Notes: generated by a model from the sequence alone, not told the origin. Shown: positions 1 to 8,606, counted from the first letter of the stretch. The stretch is 64,000 nucleotides of DNA from Nocardia suismassiliense (GCF_900269665.1 NZ_LT985361.1:3254670-3318669); one strand, 5' to 3'. Program-made: numbers and translations.

Positions 1-92
1 GGGTTGGGGTGGGGGGTTACGTCGACGGTGAGGACGCGTACCGTCTGCCCGCCCACCCGGTATTGCTTCGTTACCTCGGTCAACTCCAACAT
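1..92 (-). CDS. ABC transporter ATP-binding protein, N-terminal fragment
   Basis: Thirty codons are visible, read leftwards from an ATG at 92-90, and the frame is still open at base 1. A GGAG ribosome site sits six bases before the ATG. The peptide starts MLELTEVTKQYRVGGQTVRV, which fits the first beta strand of MacB/FtsE-type ABC ATPases just before the Walker A loop. The residues that follow (LTVDVTPHPN) match the family less well, and Walker A itself lies outside the window. It follows the LuxR gene on the same strand after about 100 bases, so the regulator may control it. The family call rests on 20 residues only. Confidence 0.5.
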   Translation of the reverse strand, partial: MLELTEVTKQYRVGGQTVRVLTVDVTPHPN

Positions 93-190
93 TGGTCACT
101 CCGGGCCGATAAGCGCTCGCCTGAGCGGCGACCGGCAACCCGCGTGAATTATGTTCCGAGCCATGCCGTTCAGGTTACGGCGTCGATTCC

Positions 191-2251
191 TCACCTGAGC
201 AGGTCATCCGTGCGCATCGCGAACCGCAACTCGGATCGACTGCCCACGTGCAACTTTCGGAATACCCGGGTGAGGTGCTGTTCGACGGTGCTTGTCGTGA
301 TGCCGAGCTGGTCGGCGATGTCCCGGTTGCGTTCGCCGTCTGCCGCGAGGGCGGCCACCCGCAGCTCGGCCGGGCTCAACGCGGACCGGATCTCCGCCGA
401 CGATCGAACAGAGACGGGCGGCTCCTCGGTTGCGGCACTGCCGGACAACGGTTTCACGCCACAGCGGCGGGCCAGGCGGTCGGCGTTGCGGTGGAGGGCG
501 CGCGCACGATCCGGCTGGCCCATGCGCTGGTAGGCGTCGGCCAGATCCTGCAGTACCAGCGCGATTTCGAGCTGATCGTCGTGTACTCGGGCGATCGCTT
601 CCGACTCGCGCAGCAGGGCGAGTCTGTCCTGCTGCGTGCTGACCGCTGCCAGCAGACGCAACGAAACACCGCCGGTCCGGTGGGCGTCGGCCCGCCCCAA
701 ATGGCTGATGTGCAACCGTGCGTAGGTGCGGGCGTTGTCCGTGTCGCCCATCGCCGAATACGCCTGCGCCAGATCGTTTCGCCACGGCACCACGACGGGC
801 AGGTCGAGCTGCCAGCGCTGCATGAGTTCACCGCAGGTGCGGAAGTCCTCGATGCTGTCATGGAACCGGTGTGTCGCCAGATGGAGATGGCCGCGGGCAT
901 GGAGGTAGCGCAGTCCGAACCGGGACGCGAACATCGGCGGCGGCACGGCCCGATCGAGCTGCGCCTGTGCCTCGCGATACCGTCCGGCCGCGGTCAGCGC
1001 GCGGATCAACGTGGCAACGGGACTCCCGACCCAGGTGCCGAGATTCTTGGCGGCCACCTGATTCAATGCGCGCTGGGCGTAGTGCTCGGCCGCCGTCAGG
1101 TCGCCGCGGCGCAGCGACACCTCGGCGCGCAATCCCGCGAACACCGACTGCCAGGTGGGCGCAGACCGCGCATTCGCCTCGGCCAGCAAGACATCACACC
1201 AGGTCTGGGCGAGGTCGAGCCGTTCCGCGTGCACCAGTCCGTCGATCGCGGTAGCGAGCGGTTCGACGGTCGCGGGGTTCAACCGATGCTCCGTCAACAG
1301 CTCCTGAGCGGCAATCGCGATGTGGCCGATGGGTTCTCGGCCGGTGATCGCGCACAGCACCGTCGCGGCCTGCCGGTCGGCCGAGGCGGCAGTGTCCCCG
1401 GCGGGTTCGATCCGGCGCGGGTCGCAGGCCGCCGCGTCCGGATGGGTATAGGCCAGCCAGGCATCGAAGAAGGCCACCTCGTCGGAGTCCGCGTCGGTGG
1501 CCGCCGAGCGTTCGAGTGCTTCGAGCGCGACCTGCGCGTCGTCGACCTGCCCGTGCCAGAGTGCGTAGCGGACCAGGAAGCGCAGCATGCGCTCATCAAG
1601 CAGTCCGGCCCGGGCGGCAGCGGTGGTCCGCAGATAGCTCCGGGTGGTGGGGGAGGGCTTGACCTGCCACTCGATCGACACCATGCGAGTGGAGATGTCC
1701 GCCCGATCGGCGGCGTGCAGGCTGACGCGATAGGCGAGTGTCAAGCATTGGACCGCGCGATAGATCTGGTTCTGCAACATCGCGTCCTCGGCGGCGGCGA
1801 CCAGCGCCGCCGCCGCCCACGGGTACCGCGCATAACCGGCGTCGAGCAGCAGTCCGGCCACCGTGCGCGGCGATTCGCCGTCGAGGTGCAGCAGTCCGGC
1901 AGCCCGGTGGGAGAGTCTCTTGCGGGCGTCGACCGCGGTGTGCCGGAGCACGCGATCGTGGAATTCGGACTGATGGAATTGGGTTGTCGTGGCGTCGATC
2001 AGCCCTGCGGCGGTCAGGCGGCCGAGGACGGGCCGGAGGGTGGATTCCTCGGCCTCGAGCAGTGCGGCGACGCGTGCGGGAGTGGACGACTCGCCGAGCA
2101 CGGCGATCGCTTGCGCGATCCGCCACATCTCGCGATCGCCGATCGGTAAGCGGGCGTTGCCATTCGAGCCGAGGCGTTCGGGACGGTGCAGTGCGACCCC
2201 TGGCGGCAGTGCGGACCCGGTCGGGCAATTCGGATGTTGTGTGGAATGCAT
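191..2251 (-). CDS. LuxR-family regulator lacking the LAL ATPase domain
   Basis: A 686-residue protein with a LuxR/GerE helix-turn-helix at about residues 625-680 (LSPAELRVAALAADG, then NRDIADQLGITTSTVEQHL). The middle is alpha-helical and TPR-like. The N-terminal 100 residues resemble the winged-helix part that follows the ATPase in LAL (MalT-type) regulators (FHDRVLRHTAV...RLSHRAAGLL). There is no Walker A or B motif, and the DNA upstream of the ATG at 2251 does not encode one in any minus frame. The frame stays open to 2590, but that extension is Arg/Pro/Ser-rich and looks noncoding. Either the gene lost its ATPase half or it is a naturally short form. Confidence 0.75.
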   Translation of the reverse strand: MHSTQHPNCPTGSALPPGVALHRPERLGSNGNARLPIGDREMWRIAQAIAVLGESSTPARVAALLEAEESTLRPVLGRLTAAGLIDATTTQFHQSEFHDRVLRHTAVDARKRLSHRAAGLLHLDGESPRTVAGLLLDAGYARYPWAAAALVAAAEDAMLQNQIYRAVQCLTLAYRVSLHAADRADISTRMVSIEWQVKPSPTTRSYLRTTAAARAGLLDERMLRFLVRYALWHGQVDDAQVALEALERSAATDADSDEVAFFDAWLAYTHPDAAACDPRRIEPAGDTAASADRQAATVLCAITGREPIGHIAIAAQELLTEHRLNPATVEPLATAIDGLVHAERLDLAQTWCDVLLAEANARSAPTWQSVFAGLRAEVSLRRGDLTAAEHYAQRALNQVAAKNLGTWVGSPVATLIRALTAAGRYREAQAQLDRAVPPPMFASRFGLRYLHARGHLHLATHRFHDSIEDFRTCGELMQRWQLDLPVVVPWRNDLAQAYSAMGDTDNARTYARLHISHLGRADAHRTGGVSLRLLAAVSTQQDRLALLRESEAIARVHDDQLEIALVLQDLADAYQRMGQPDRARALHRNADRLARRCGVKPLSGSAATEEPPVSVRSSAEIRSALSPAELRVAALAADGERNRDIADQLGITTSTVEQHLTRVFRKLHVGSRSELRFAMRTDDLLR

Positions 2252-2973
2252 TCGACTCACTTGTGCCTCCAGCGTGTCGCGCCGATGGCCCTGCTGAAAT
2301 AGATGAGGGCCGCTCCGCACGGCAACGTGGGAACGTGGTCGACCTCGATCGGCTAGCATTCCCCCGCCCAATCTTGCGTCACACAGTGCATCGCGCGCTG
2401 GACATGCTGTCAAGATTTTCGGACCACTCTGCATCCGAATGAGCAATAAGCTGTCATATTTCCGGCAAACCGAACGGGGAGTGGCATTCCGCCTGGTGGG
2501 CGGCGTATACGGCGGACGCGGGCTCGTGGTGTACCAGCGGTGGATGGGCATAGGCGGAGCAGAATCGAGCGTCCGAGGTGCGTGCGCCACCGTTGGTCCG
2601 AGTGCGGCCGCGAAGCGCGAACGACGGTCGCCCGGTAGGCGCTCTCGGCGACAGCCCGGTCGGTCCGAGTCGCCGCCGGACTGTGAAAATGCTGAGAAGG
2701 CAACCTGATTCGCCGCTCACGGCCGAGGCATCTCGGCCGCGACACAGGCCTGCGCGTGGCCGAAATACCTTGGGCCGCTGGACGATACCGACGTCTGTCA
2801 CGTGGTCTACGCGGCCGCACGGGCAGCCGTCACGCACCCGATCAGTGTCGGTTAGCTCACATACCGGGCTATTTCGTAGGGTTTTTCGCCGATCCATGAC
2901 ATGGTAGTCCAGTGAGATCAAGCTTATCGACCTGATTCGTTTGGCTCATCTACAGAAAAGATGAAGTAACACA
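2252..2973. other. Long intergenic region upstream of the cold-shock gene
   Basis: About 720 bases without a convincing gene. Open frames here give Arg/Pro/Ser-rich translations with no domain. The last 110 bases are poorer in G and C than the surroundings and probably hold the cold-shock promoter and a long 5' leader. The leader contains a small hairpin (TCATCT, 7-base loop, AGATGA) at 2947-2965, just before the start codon. The left part may be the eroded or lost front of the LuxR gene, but no ATPase remnant can be recognised. Confidence 0.5.
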
Positions 2974-3177
2974 ATGGCTCAAGGCAGTGTGAAGTGGTTC
3001 AACAGCGAAAAGGGCTTCGGCTTTATCGCACAAGACGGTGGCGGCGCTGACGTGTTCGTCCATTACTCCGCCGTGTCCGGCTCGGGATTCAAGTCCCTTG
3101 AAGAAGGACAGCGCGTGGAGTTCGAGGTCGGACAGGGACAGAAGGGGCCGCAGGCCCAGGACGTCCGCGCCATCTGA
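2974..3177 (+). CDS. cspA: Cold-shock protein, CspA family
   Basis: A 67-residue single-domain cold-shock protein at the family's normal length. It carries the RNP1-type motif KGFGFIAQD and RNP2-type DVFVHYSAV, the aromatic nucleic-acid-binding surface of this OB fold. Such proteins bind single-stranded RNA or DNA and melt RNA structure in the cytoplasm. The ATG is preceded by a weak GAAG ribosome site and by a leader hairpin, which would fit post-transcriptional control. It is monocistronic and followed by a strong terminator 18 bases downstream. Confidence 0.95.
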   Translation: MAQGSVKWFNSEKGFGFIAQDGGGADVFVHYSAVSGSGFKSLEEGQRVEFEVGQGQKGPQAQDVRAI

Positions 3178-3194
3178 TCGGCGCAGCTTGAAAG

Positions 3195-3224
3195 AGCCCC
3201 GCACCCCTTGGGTGCGGGGCTTTT
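3195..3224 (+). terminator. Intrinsic terminator of the cold-shock gene
   Basis: Perfect 11-bp stem (3196-3206 with 3210-3220), 3-base loop CTT, then TTTT at 3221-3224. This is the clearest rho-independent terminator in the window. Confidence 0.93.
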
Positions 3225-3352
3225 GCGTTCTCGGCGCGCGTTTCCTGGAGCGGTCCCGCGATTCTCGTCCGCGTCGGCCGACGCGGCGGTATCGTCGGCG
3301 GACCTGAGGCACTGCCTCTGCTCGGAACCGCTTTCCCGCCGAGGAGGTCGCA

Positions 3353-3547
3353 ATGCGGCGACGCATCTCACTCCGCCTGCTGTGGCACCATGTGCTGCGT
3401 GGCCTGGTCCTTTGCGGCGCGTGCGCCGGTGGATCGGCCCGCTGCTACACCGAATGGGCGCGGGCTAATCCCGTGCACCGGCCGACGGCGCAGTGCTGGG
3501 ACTGGTCCATTCCACATCAGTGGTACGACGCGGCGCATCGCCACTGA
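3353..3547 (+). CDS. Small secreted-type protein, unknown function
   Basis: A 64-residue frame with a perfect AGGAGG ribosome site five bases before its ATG, which is why I accept it. The N-terminus (MRRRISLRLLWHHVLRG, then LVLCGACAGG) has a basic stretch and a short hydrophobic stretch with small residues, a weak signal-peptide or lipobox pattern. The rest is rich in Trp, His and Tyr (WSIPHQWYDAAHRH). I recognise no family. It lies between the cspA terminator and the convergent phospholipase gene, ending 12 bases from it. Confidence 0.45.
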   Translation: MRRRISLRLLWHHVLRGLVLCGACAGGSARCYTEWARANPVHRPTAQCWDWSIPHQWYDAAHRH

Positions 3548-3559
3548 CCGCGCGGCGGC

Positions 3560-5614
3560 TCAGCCGGTGACGCTCGGCTGCCCGCTCTCGATGTGCCCGC
3601 GGAAGTGGCGCTGGTAGGCGGGGTCGATGTCCACGGTCAGCGAGAGGTCGTACCAGCCGTTGCCGTACTTGAGCGCGTTCCAGGTGTCGGTGGTGGTTTT
3701 TCCGGGCGCGATCTTGAAGGTCCACGGTCCGTCGGTGCGGTAGCTGTTCGCTTTGACCGTGACCACGGCCGGTGCCGTGCCCTTGTTCGTCATCGACAGT
3801 TGCAACTTGTTGTCGGCGGAGTAGGCGGCGGTCACCTCCAGCGGCGACGTCGAGGTGCCGATCATCCGCCAGAGAAATCGATTCGGTCCGTGGATCGCGA
3901 TGCCGTACTTCTTGTCGGGGTAGCTCTGGACGCTCCAGGTATCGGTGACCGTGGCCTCCGCTTTCACGTCGTAGCGCCATGGGCCGTCGGTGCGACCATC
4001 GGCCCGATACGCCGCCAATTGGAGGTCGGCCGAGCCGGTGTTGCGGAAGGTCGTGGTCAATGCGCCACTGGCGGTGAGTGTTCCGTACGCGACGGCTGCA
4101 TAAGGTAGGGGCCGGGCATGTCTCGTGCCCGATTCCTGCTCCGGCGGTCGCTGGCTACCTGCCGCAGGCGGAGCGGGCTTCGGCAATTTGCTCTGGGTCG
4201 CATCGGCTTGCGCGCGAAGGGCATTGGCGTCGGGCAGCATCGGCACGGTGGTATCGGTCTTACCGAAATCGAAGCAGCCGGTGAGGTCGCCGCAGATGGA
4301 CCGGCGCCATGCGGAGATGTTGGGTTCGTCGACGCCGGTCCACTTCTCCAGGAAGCGGATCACCGAAGTGTGGTCGTACACTTGCGAATTCACCCAGCCG
4401 CCGCGGCTCCACGGCGAGATCACCAGCATCGGCACGCGGGGCCCGAGGCCGATGGGCTGACCGTTGACGTATTCGCCGGGGGTGCCCGGCGGTGCCATCG
4501 GCGGGGGGACGTGGTCGAAGAAGCCGTCGTTCTCATCGAAGTTGATGAGCAGGGCGGTCGAGTTCCACAGTTTCTGGTTGGCCCACAACGCTTTCAGTGC
4601 CGCCTGGGTGTAGGCGGCGCCATCGGCGGGGCGGGCGGCCGGATGTTCGGAGTATCCGTAGGGCGCCACGACCCAGGAGACCTGGGGGAGGCGTCCGCCG
4701 GAACAGTCGGCGATGAAGTCCGCCAGAACGTGGTCGACCTTCTTGCCCTGCCCCGAATCGGGCTTCCAGTTCTGTTCGCCGAATACCTTTGCGCGCGCGG
4801 CGAGTTCGGTGTTCTTCGGGTCGTGATAGGCGTTGAACAGCCATAGCGGGTTGTCGCCGTAGTCGCCGGCGAAGGGGTGGCCGCCGGAGTCGTCACCCAC
4901 CTCGTCGTTGGCGTAGACCTTCCAGCTGATTCCCTTGTCCGACAGGCGTTCCGGGTACGTGGTCCAGCGATAGACCGGCTTGTAGTTGGCCGGGTTGCTG
5001 ATCGCGGGCCCGCCGTACTGCCCTGCGGGATCAATGGTTCCGGTCCACTGATAGAGCCGGTTGGGTGTGGTGGGCCCGAGGACAGAACAGAAGTAGTGGT
5101 CGCAGACGGTGAACGCGTCGGCGAGGGCGCGGTGGAACGGGATGTCGGCCTCGGTGAAATAGCCCATGGCCATCTCGCCCTTCGCCGCGGTCCAGCCGTC
5201 GCTCCAGCCGCCGCGGACCGCGCGGTGCTGATCGTCCCAGCCGTGCGGCAAGTCGCCCATGTCCTGACCGTCGACCACCGTGGTATCCACGTGGAAAGGC
5301 AGCAGGTAGCCGCCGTCGGAGCGGCCCGGATCCGGCTGGAAGTAGACATTGCGGCCGTCCGCTTTCACCACGGCGGTCGCGTCGCCGAGCCCGCGCACCC
5401 CGCGCATCGTCCCGAAATAGTGGTCGAATGAACGGTTCTCCTGCATCAGGATCACCACATGCTCAACGTCGTTCAGCGACCCTTTGCTGCTCGGCGCCGC
5501 GAACGACTCGGCCATGCCGGACGGCAGGCCCTGCAGTCCACCGCTCAACGCTGCCGCACCGAGCGCCCCACCGATGAATCGTCGCCTTGGAAAACCTGGA
5601 CCTACCTCGGGCAC
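3560..5614 (-). CDS. Secreted phosphocholine-type phospholipase C
   Basis: A 684-residue phosphoesterase of the PlcA-D / acid phosphatase AcpA superfamily, which hydrolyses phosphatidylcholine or sphingomyelin outside the cell. It begins with a twin-arginine signal (RRRFIGGALGAAALSG, residues 9-24). The catalytic region starts ILMQENRSFDHYFG at about residues 53-66. The C-terminus has two related beta domains (DUF756 type), each with a (R/T)DGPW(R/T)(Y/F) element and a T(V/T)TDTW element. I chose the GTG at 5614 because GAGAGG lies 7 bases upstream and the Tat motif then sits at the very N-terminus. It lies 55 bases downstream of crcB on the same strand. Confidence 0.92.
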   Translation of the reverse strand: MPEVGPGFPRRRFIGGALGAAALSGGLQGLPSGMAESFAAPSSKGSLNDVEHVVILMQENRSFDHYFGTMRGVRGLGDATAVVKADGRNVYFQPDPGRSDGGYLLPFHVDTTVVDGQDMGDLPHGWDDQHRAVRGGWSDGWTAAKGEMAMGYFTEADIPFHRALADAFTVCDHYFCSVLGPTTPNRLYQWTGTIDPAGQYGGPAISNPANYKPVYRWTTYPERLSDKGISWKVYANDEVGDDSGGHPFAGDYGDNPLWLFNAYHDPKNTELAARAKVFGEQNWKPDSGQGKKVDHVLADFIADCSGGRLPQVSWVVAPYGYSEHPAARPADGAAYTQAALKALWANQKLWNSTALLINFDENDGFFDHVPPPMAPPGTPGEYVNGQPIGLGPRVPMLVISPWSRGGWVNSQVYDHTSVIRFLEKWTGVDEPNISAWRRSICGDLTGCFDFGKTDTTVPMLPDANALRAQADATQSKLPKPAPPAAGSQRPPEQESGTRHARPLPYAAVAYGTLTASGALTTTFRNTGSADLQLAAYRADGRTDGPWRYDVKAEATVTDTWSVQSYPDKKYGIAIHGPNRFLWRMIGTSTSPLEVTAAYSADNKLQLSMTNKGTAPAVVTVKANSYRTDGPWTFKIAPGKTTTDTWNALKYGNGWYDLSLTVDIDPAYQRHFRGHIESGQPSVTG

Positions 5615-5669
5615 AGCAGTCCTCTCGATCCGACATGTGTCGACGTGCAGAGTAAAGAATGTTCGATTG

Positions 5670-6227
5670 CTATAACCACCTGCGATATTTTCGGCCGGAA
5701 GCAAATGGGCAGTAAACATGCCGTAGCGGGGAACCGAAGGAGCGAGGGCCAAGCGGTGCGAGGCGTGCTGCCACGCGAGTGAGCGCGACCGCGAGAGCGG
5801 CGGCGGTCAGCGCCACCACCAGCGTGGCGAGCAGGTAAGCGGCGGCGACGATGACCGCGTGCAGGTCGAGCAGCCCGTGAATGTCGTTGGCGTAGGTGGA
5901 AAAGGTGGTGAAGCCACCCAGCACGCCGACACCGAGAAACGGGCGGACCAACGGGTGCGCCGGGCGGATCTCGGTGACCACCACCATCAGCACACCGAGC
6001 AGGAAACTGCCCACGACATTGATGGTGAACACCGCCCAGGGAAACCCGCCGGGCGGCGTGGGCCAGGCCAGCGTCAGGCCGTACCGGGCCGAACTTCCGA
6101 GCGCACCGCCGACGGCGATAACGGCGAGTATCGCGCCATGCTTTTCCCCGGATTCGCGCCGCTGGCTGAGGTCGCGCGGTTCGATATCGGATTCGACCGA
6201 AAGGGTCGGCGGCGGTTCGATGCGCAC
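5670..6227 (-). CDS. crcB: Fluoride channel CrcB/Fluc
   Basis: A four-helix membrane protein of the Fluc family that exports fluoride. It has the GGALGSSARY motif (about residues 40-49), the central NxxGSFLLG and the GFTTFSTY polarity-track motif. Actinobacteria usually carry two adjacent copies that form a heterodimer, but none follows here. The last 30 residues after the fourth helix form a basic, Pro/Arg-rich tail not typical of the family, whose members are usually 120-140 residues. The GTG start has AGGAG 6 bases upstream. I looked for a fluoride riboswitch in the leader and did not find its signature. Confidence 0.9.
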   Translation of the reverse strand: MRIEPPPTLSVESDIEPRDLSQRRESGEKHGAILAVIAVGGALGSSARYGLTLAWPTPPGGFPWAVFTINVVGSFLLGVLMVVVTEIRPAHPLVRPFLGVGVLGGFTTFSTYANDIHGLLDLHAVIVAAAYLLATLVVALTAAALAVALTRVAARLAPLGPRSFGSPLRHVYCPFASGRKYRRWL

Positions 6228-6404
6228 AGCTGTCTCCTACTCCATAGCCGCCCGAAAGCGGAGTGATGGGGTAGGGACTGTTGGCCGGCGATGCCGCGGT
6301 TGTTCCGGATCGAGTGCCCGGAGCGGCGAGCCCCACCGCCGCAGCACCCATACTATGCGGTCCCGCAACCGCACAGCATCGGGTGTGTCCGGGCCGACAC
6401 CGGC

Positions 6405-7280
6405 TCAGGCAGAGTCCGGCACATGGATCGAGGCGAGTTTGGCAGGGTCGATGACGATATGGATTGCGGTGATCCGGGCTTCGACGACCGTGAAGGCGAT
6501 GACGGACAGCGGAGTTCCGTCGGGCCGCCAGGACATTTGACCGGGTACGCCGTTCAAAAGCACCGGTCGGGAGCGGGCGACGTCGCCGGAGAACATGCGG
6601 GCACCGGCGGCAACCTCGGTGGCGCCGAGTCTGACGACCACGCCGTCGGCGGTGTCGACGGTCAGCCGCACATCCGGATCCAGGACGCGCAGCAGCGCTT
6701 CGAAGTCGCCGCCGACGGCAGCAGCACGGAAGGCTTGGACGACCTCCTGGTGTTCCCGGCCTGGGCCCACCGGCCGGTCCGTGGACTGGACCTTGCGGCG
6801 GGCCCGGCTGGCGATCATCTTGCTGGCGTCGGCGGATTTGCCCAGGATGTGGCCGATTTCGTGGAACGGCACCGCGAACATGTCGTGCAGGACGAACGCG
6901 AGGCGCTCGCTCGGGGTGAGCGAATCGAGCACCACGAGCAGGGCGAAACCGACCGAATCGGCCAGCGCCACTTGCTCGTCTGGTGCCGGGCTGTCGTCCG
7001 GTGTCACCACGAAGTCCGAAAACTCCTGCCCGTAATGGGTTTCGGGGTGGGCCTGGCGGGAGCGCAAGAGGTCCAGGCTGATTCGGCCGACCACGGTGGT
7101 CAGCCAGCCGGCCAGGTTGCCGATGGTCGCCGCGTCCTGTCGGACGAGGCGCATCCAGGCTTCCTGCACCACGTCCTCGGCGTCGGCGTGCGAGCCCAGC
7201 ACGCGGTACGCGACGGCGCGCAGCCGATCGCGCTGGGCTTCGAACGCTTCGGTTATCGAGCCGGAGGGGTGCGCGGTCAC
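6405..7280 (-). CDS. SigJ-like ECF sigma factor with C-terminal SnoaL domain
   Basis: A 291-residue extracytoplasmic-function sigma factor. Region 2 is at about residues 10-75 (AYRVLGSHADAEDVVQEAW), region 4 at about 110-165 (LTPSERLAFVLHDMF, HEIGHILGKSADASK), and a SnoaL_2-like domain fills the last 110 residues. In ECF41/ECF56 (SigJ) factors this C-terminal domain takes the place of an anti-sigma factor. The GTG start overlaps the stop of the upstream VOC gene by 4 bases (GTGA), so the two are translationally coupled. The partner in this family is often a small oxidoreductase or carboxymuconolactone-decarboxylase-type gene, so a VOC partner is less usual. Confidence 0.9.
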   Translation of the reverse strand: MTAHPSGSITEAFEAQRDRLRAVAYRVLGSHADAEDVVQEAWMRLVRQDAATIGNLAGWLTTVVGRISLDLLRSRQAHPETHYGQEFSDFVVTPDDSPAPDEQVALADSVGFALLVVLDSLTPSERLAFVLHDMFAVPFHEIGHILGKSADASKMIASRARRKVQSTDRPVGPGREHQEVVQAFRAAAVGGDFEALLRVLDPDVRLTVDTADGVVVRLGATEVAAGARMFSGDVARSRPVLLNGVPGQMSWRPDGTPLSVIAFTVVEARITAIHIVIDPAKLASIHVPDSA

Positions 7281-7660
7281 GGCTTCGGCGGTTGACGGAG
7301 CGAGATCCGGTTGCCGTCCGGATCCGTCGCCTCGACGCGGATCCCGAACGGGTAGTCCTCGGGTTCGGGCTGGGTGAAGGTGACGCCGCGCTCGCGCAGG
7401 ATCTCGAAATCCTTTCGCAGATCGTCGGATTCGAGGACCACGGTGCCGGGCTGTCCTCCGTTGCCCGGCTGCCCGGAACCCGCCGCTTGCCGCCACAGAA
7501 TGATCTGCACCGGGCTATCGGGTACCCCCACGGTGAGGAAACGTCCCTCGGGCCCCGGGAAGTCGATCCGCTTCTCCAAGCCGAGCCCCGCGGTGTAGAA
7601 CTCCAGTGCGCGGTCCTGATCGGTGACGTTGATCGTCACGTACATAATGTTGGTCAGCAT
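7277..7660 (-). CDS. VOC (glyoxalase/bleomycin-resistance fold) protein
   Basis: A 127-residue two-module VOC protein (YVTINVTDQDRALEFYTAGLGL at the N-terminus, DPDGNRISL at the C-terminus). The start at 7660 has GGAGAA five bases upstream. It is the first gene of a two-gene operon with the SigJ-like sigma factor and overlaps it by 4 bases. Metal-binding residues cannot be assigned with certainty. The substrate is unknown, and its likely role is in the response that the sigma factor controls. Confidence 0.85.
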   Translation of the reverse strand: MLTNIMYVTINVTDQDRALEFYTAGLGLEKRIDFPGPEGRFLTVGVPDSPVQIILWRQAAGSGQPGNGGQPGTVVLESDDLRKDFEILRERGVTFTQPEPEDYPFGIRVEATDPDGNRISLRQPPKP

Positions 7661-7818
7661 CGTGTTCTCCAGTTTCGTCGGTGCGCCGACCATGCGTATT
7701 CGGTCGACACACCTATGACGAGCGGCGGCGGGAGAAGGTAACAGGACCGGGCTGATGAATTTCGCGGCGTCGGGCCGTCTTTACCGCTGAGGTCTGTACC
7801 CCTTCGGAAGGAAGCGTC

Positions 7819-8226
7819 ATGAACTGGACTCTCGAGGTCGTCATCGTGCCGGTATCGGACATCGATCGGGCGAAGGACTTCTACAGCGAGCAACTGGGAT
7901 TCGCCGTCGACCACGACACGAAGATCGGCGACGGCATGCGCATCGTGCAGCTGACACCACCGGGCTCCGGCTGCTCCATCGTCATCGGCGAAGGGGCGGT
8001 CCCGAAGATGGAACCGGGCTCCGTGAAGGGGCTTCAGCTGGTCGTGCCCGATATCGAGCAGGCGCACCGGGAACTGGTGGCGCGCGGTGTCGCGGTCAGC
8101 GATGTCCAGGTGCTCGGCGAAAACCCTTCGCCCACACCGGATCCCCTGGACAACGTCGGCTTCGTCTTCTTCGAAGATCCGGACGGCAACAGCTGGGGCG
8201 TGCAGCAGATCTCCGCGCGCGGTTAG
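7819..8226 (+). CDS. VOC family protein
   Basis: A 135-residue VOC protein (VIVPVSDIDRAKDFYSEQLGF, split as two strands and a helix, and EDPDGNSWGVQQI near the end), with a GGAAGGAAG ribosome site before the ATG. It is transcribed alone and its stop codon overlaps that of the convergent arsR1 gene. This VOC type is common next to regulators in actinobacteria, and the substrate cannot be told from the sequence. Confidence 0.87.
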   Translation: MNWTLEVVIVPVSDIDRAKDFYSEQLGFAVDHDTKIGDGMRIVQLTPPGSGCSIVIGEGAVPKMEPGSVKGLQLVVPDIEQAHRELVARGVAVSDVQVLGENPSPTPDPLDNVGFVFFEDPDGNSWGVQQISARG

Positions 8227-8582
8227 GGGCAGCAGTTCGGATCGAGCACCAGGCATAACGCGGAGAGCGCGTCTCGGCGTGCGCGGTGGTAGGTGTTCAT
8301 GCCGCGGCGCTCGGAGGCGATCAGTCCGGCATTGCGCAGCTGGGTGAGGTGGTGGCTGATGGTGGACTCGGCGAGTCCCACGGTGTTGGCAAGGTCGCCG
8401 GTGTTCTCCTCGCTGTGCGGGGAGGTGAGCAGCAGTGACATGAGCTTGACGCGAACCGGGTCGGCGATGGCTTTCAGTCGCAGCGCGACTTCCAGGGCCG
8501 CGGCGTCGTCGACCGGTCCGGCGGCGACGGGGGCGCAGCACACCGGGGCGGACATGTCGATCACGGGCAGCGTCTTGGGCAT
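8223..8582 (-). CDS. arsR: ArsR/SmtB-family metalloregulator (arsR1)
   Basis: A 119-residue winged-helix repressor with the recognition segment VGLAESTISHHLTQLRNAGL. It has a vicinal Cys15-Cys16 pair near the N-terminus, as in the arsenite sensor CgArsR1 of Corynebacterium, but lacks a Cys at the third CgArsR1 site (near residue 55). It carries Cys110, Cys117 and Cys118 at the C-terminus instead, which may complete the arsenite site. It is divergent from arsI across a long inverted repeat and is expected to repress both genes until arsenite binds. Confidence 0.92.
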   Translation of the reverse strand: MPKTLPVIDMSAPVCCAPVAAGPVDDAAALEVALRLKAIADPVRVKLMSLLLTSPHSEENTGDLANTVGLAESTISHHLTQLRNAGLIASERRGMNTYHRARRDALSALCLVLDPNCCP

Positions 8583-8606
8583 GTCAACAACTCTACCCAG
8601 CTTATT

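Noticed and set aside
248..2149. Plus-strand open frame of 633 codons
   Set aside because: It is the reverse shadow of the LuxR gene. Its translation has no domain and the composition of antisense GC-rich coding DNA.
2454..2921. Minus-strand frames upstream of the LuxR gene as its missing ATPase
   Set aside because: No Walker motifs and no similarity to ATPase segments in any frame.
2920..2930. AAGCTTATCGA, like a cloning-vector polylinker
   Set aside because: Only 11 bases match and the rest is ordinary sequence, so chance is the best explanation.
6228..6350. Fluoride riboswitch before crcB
   Set aside because: The conserved pseudoknot and GATGG/CTCCTG-like segments are not found in the leader.
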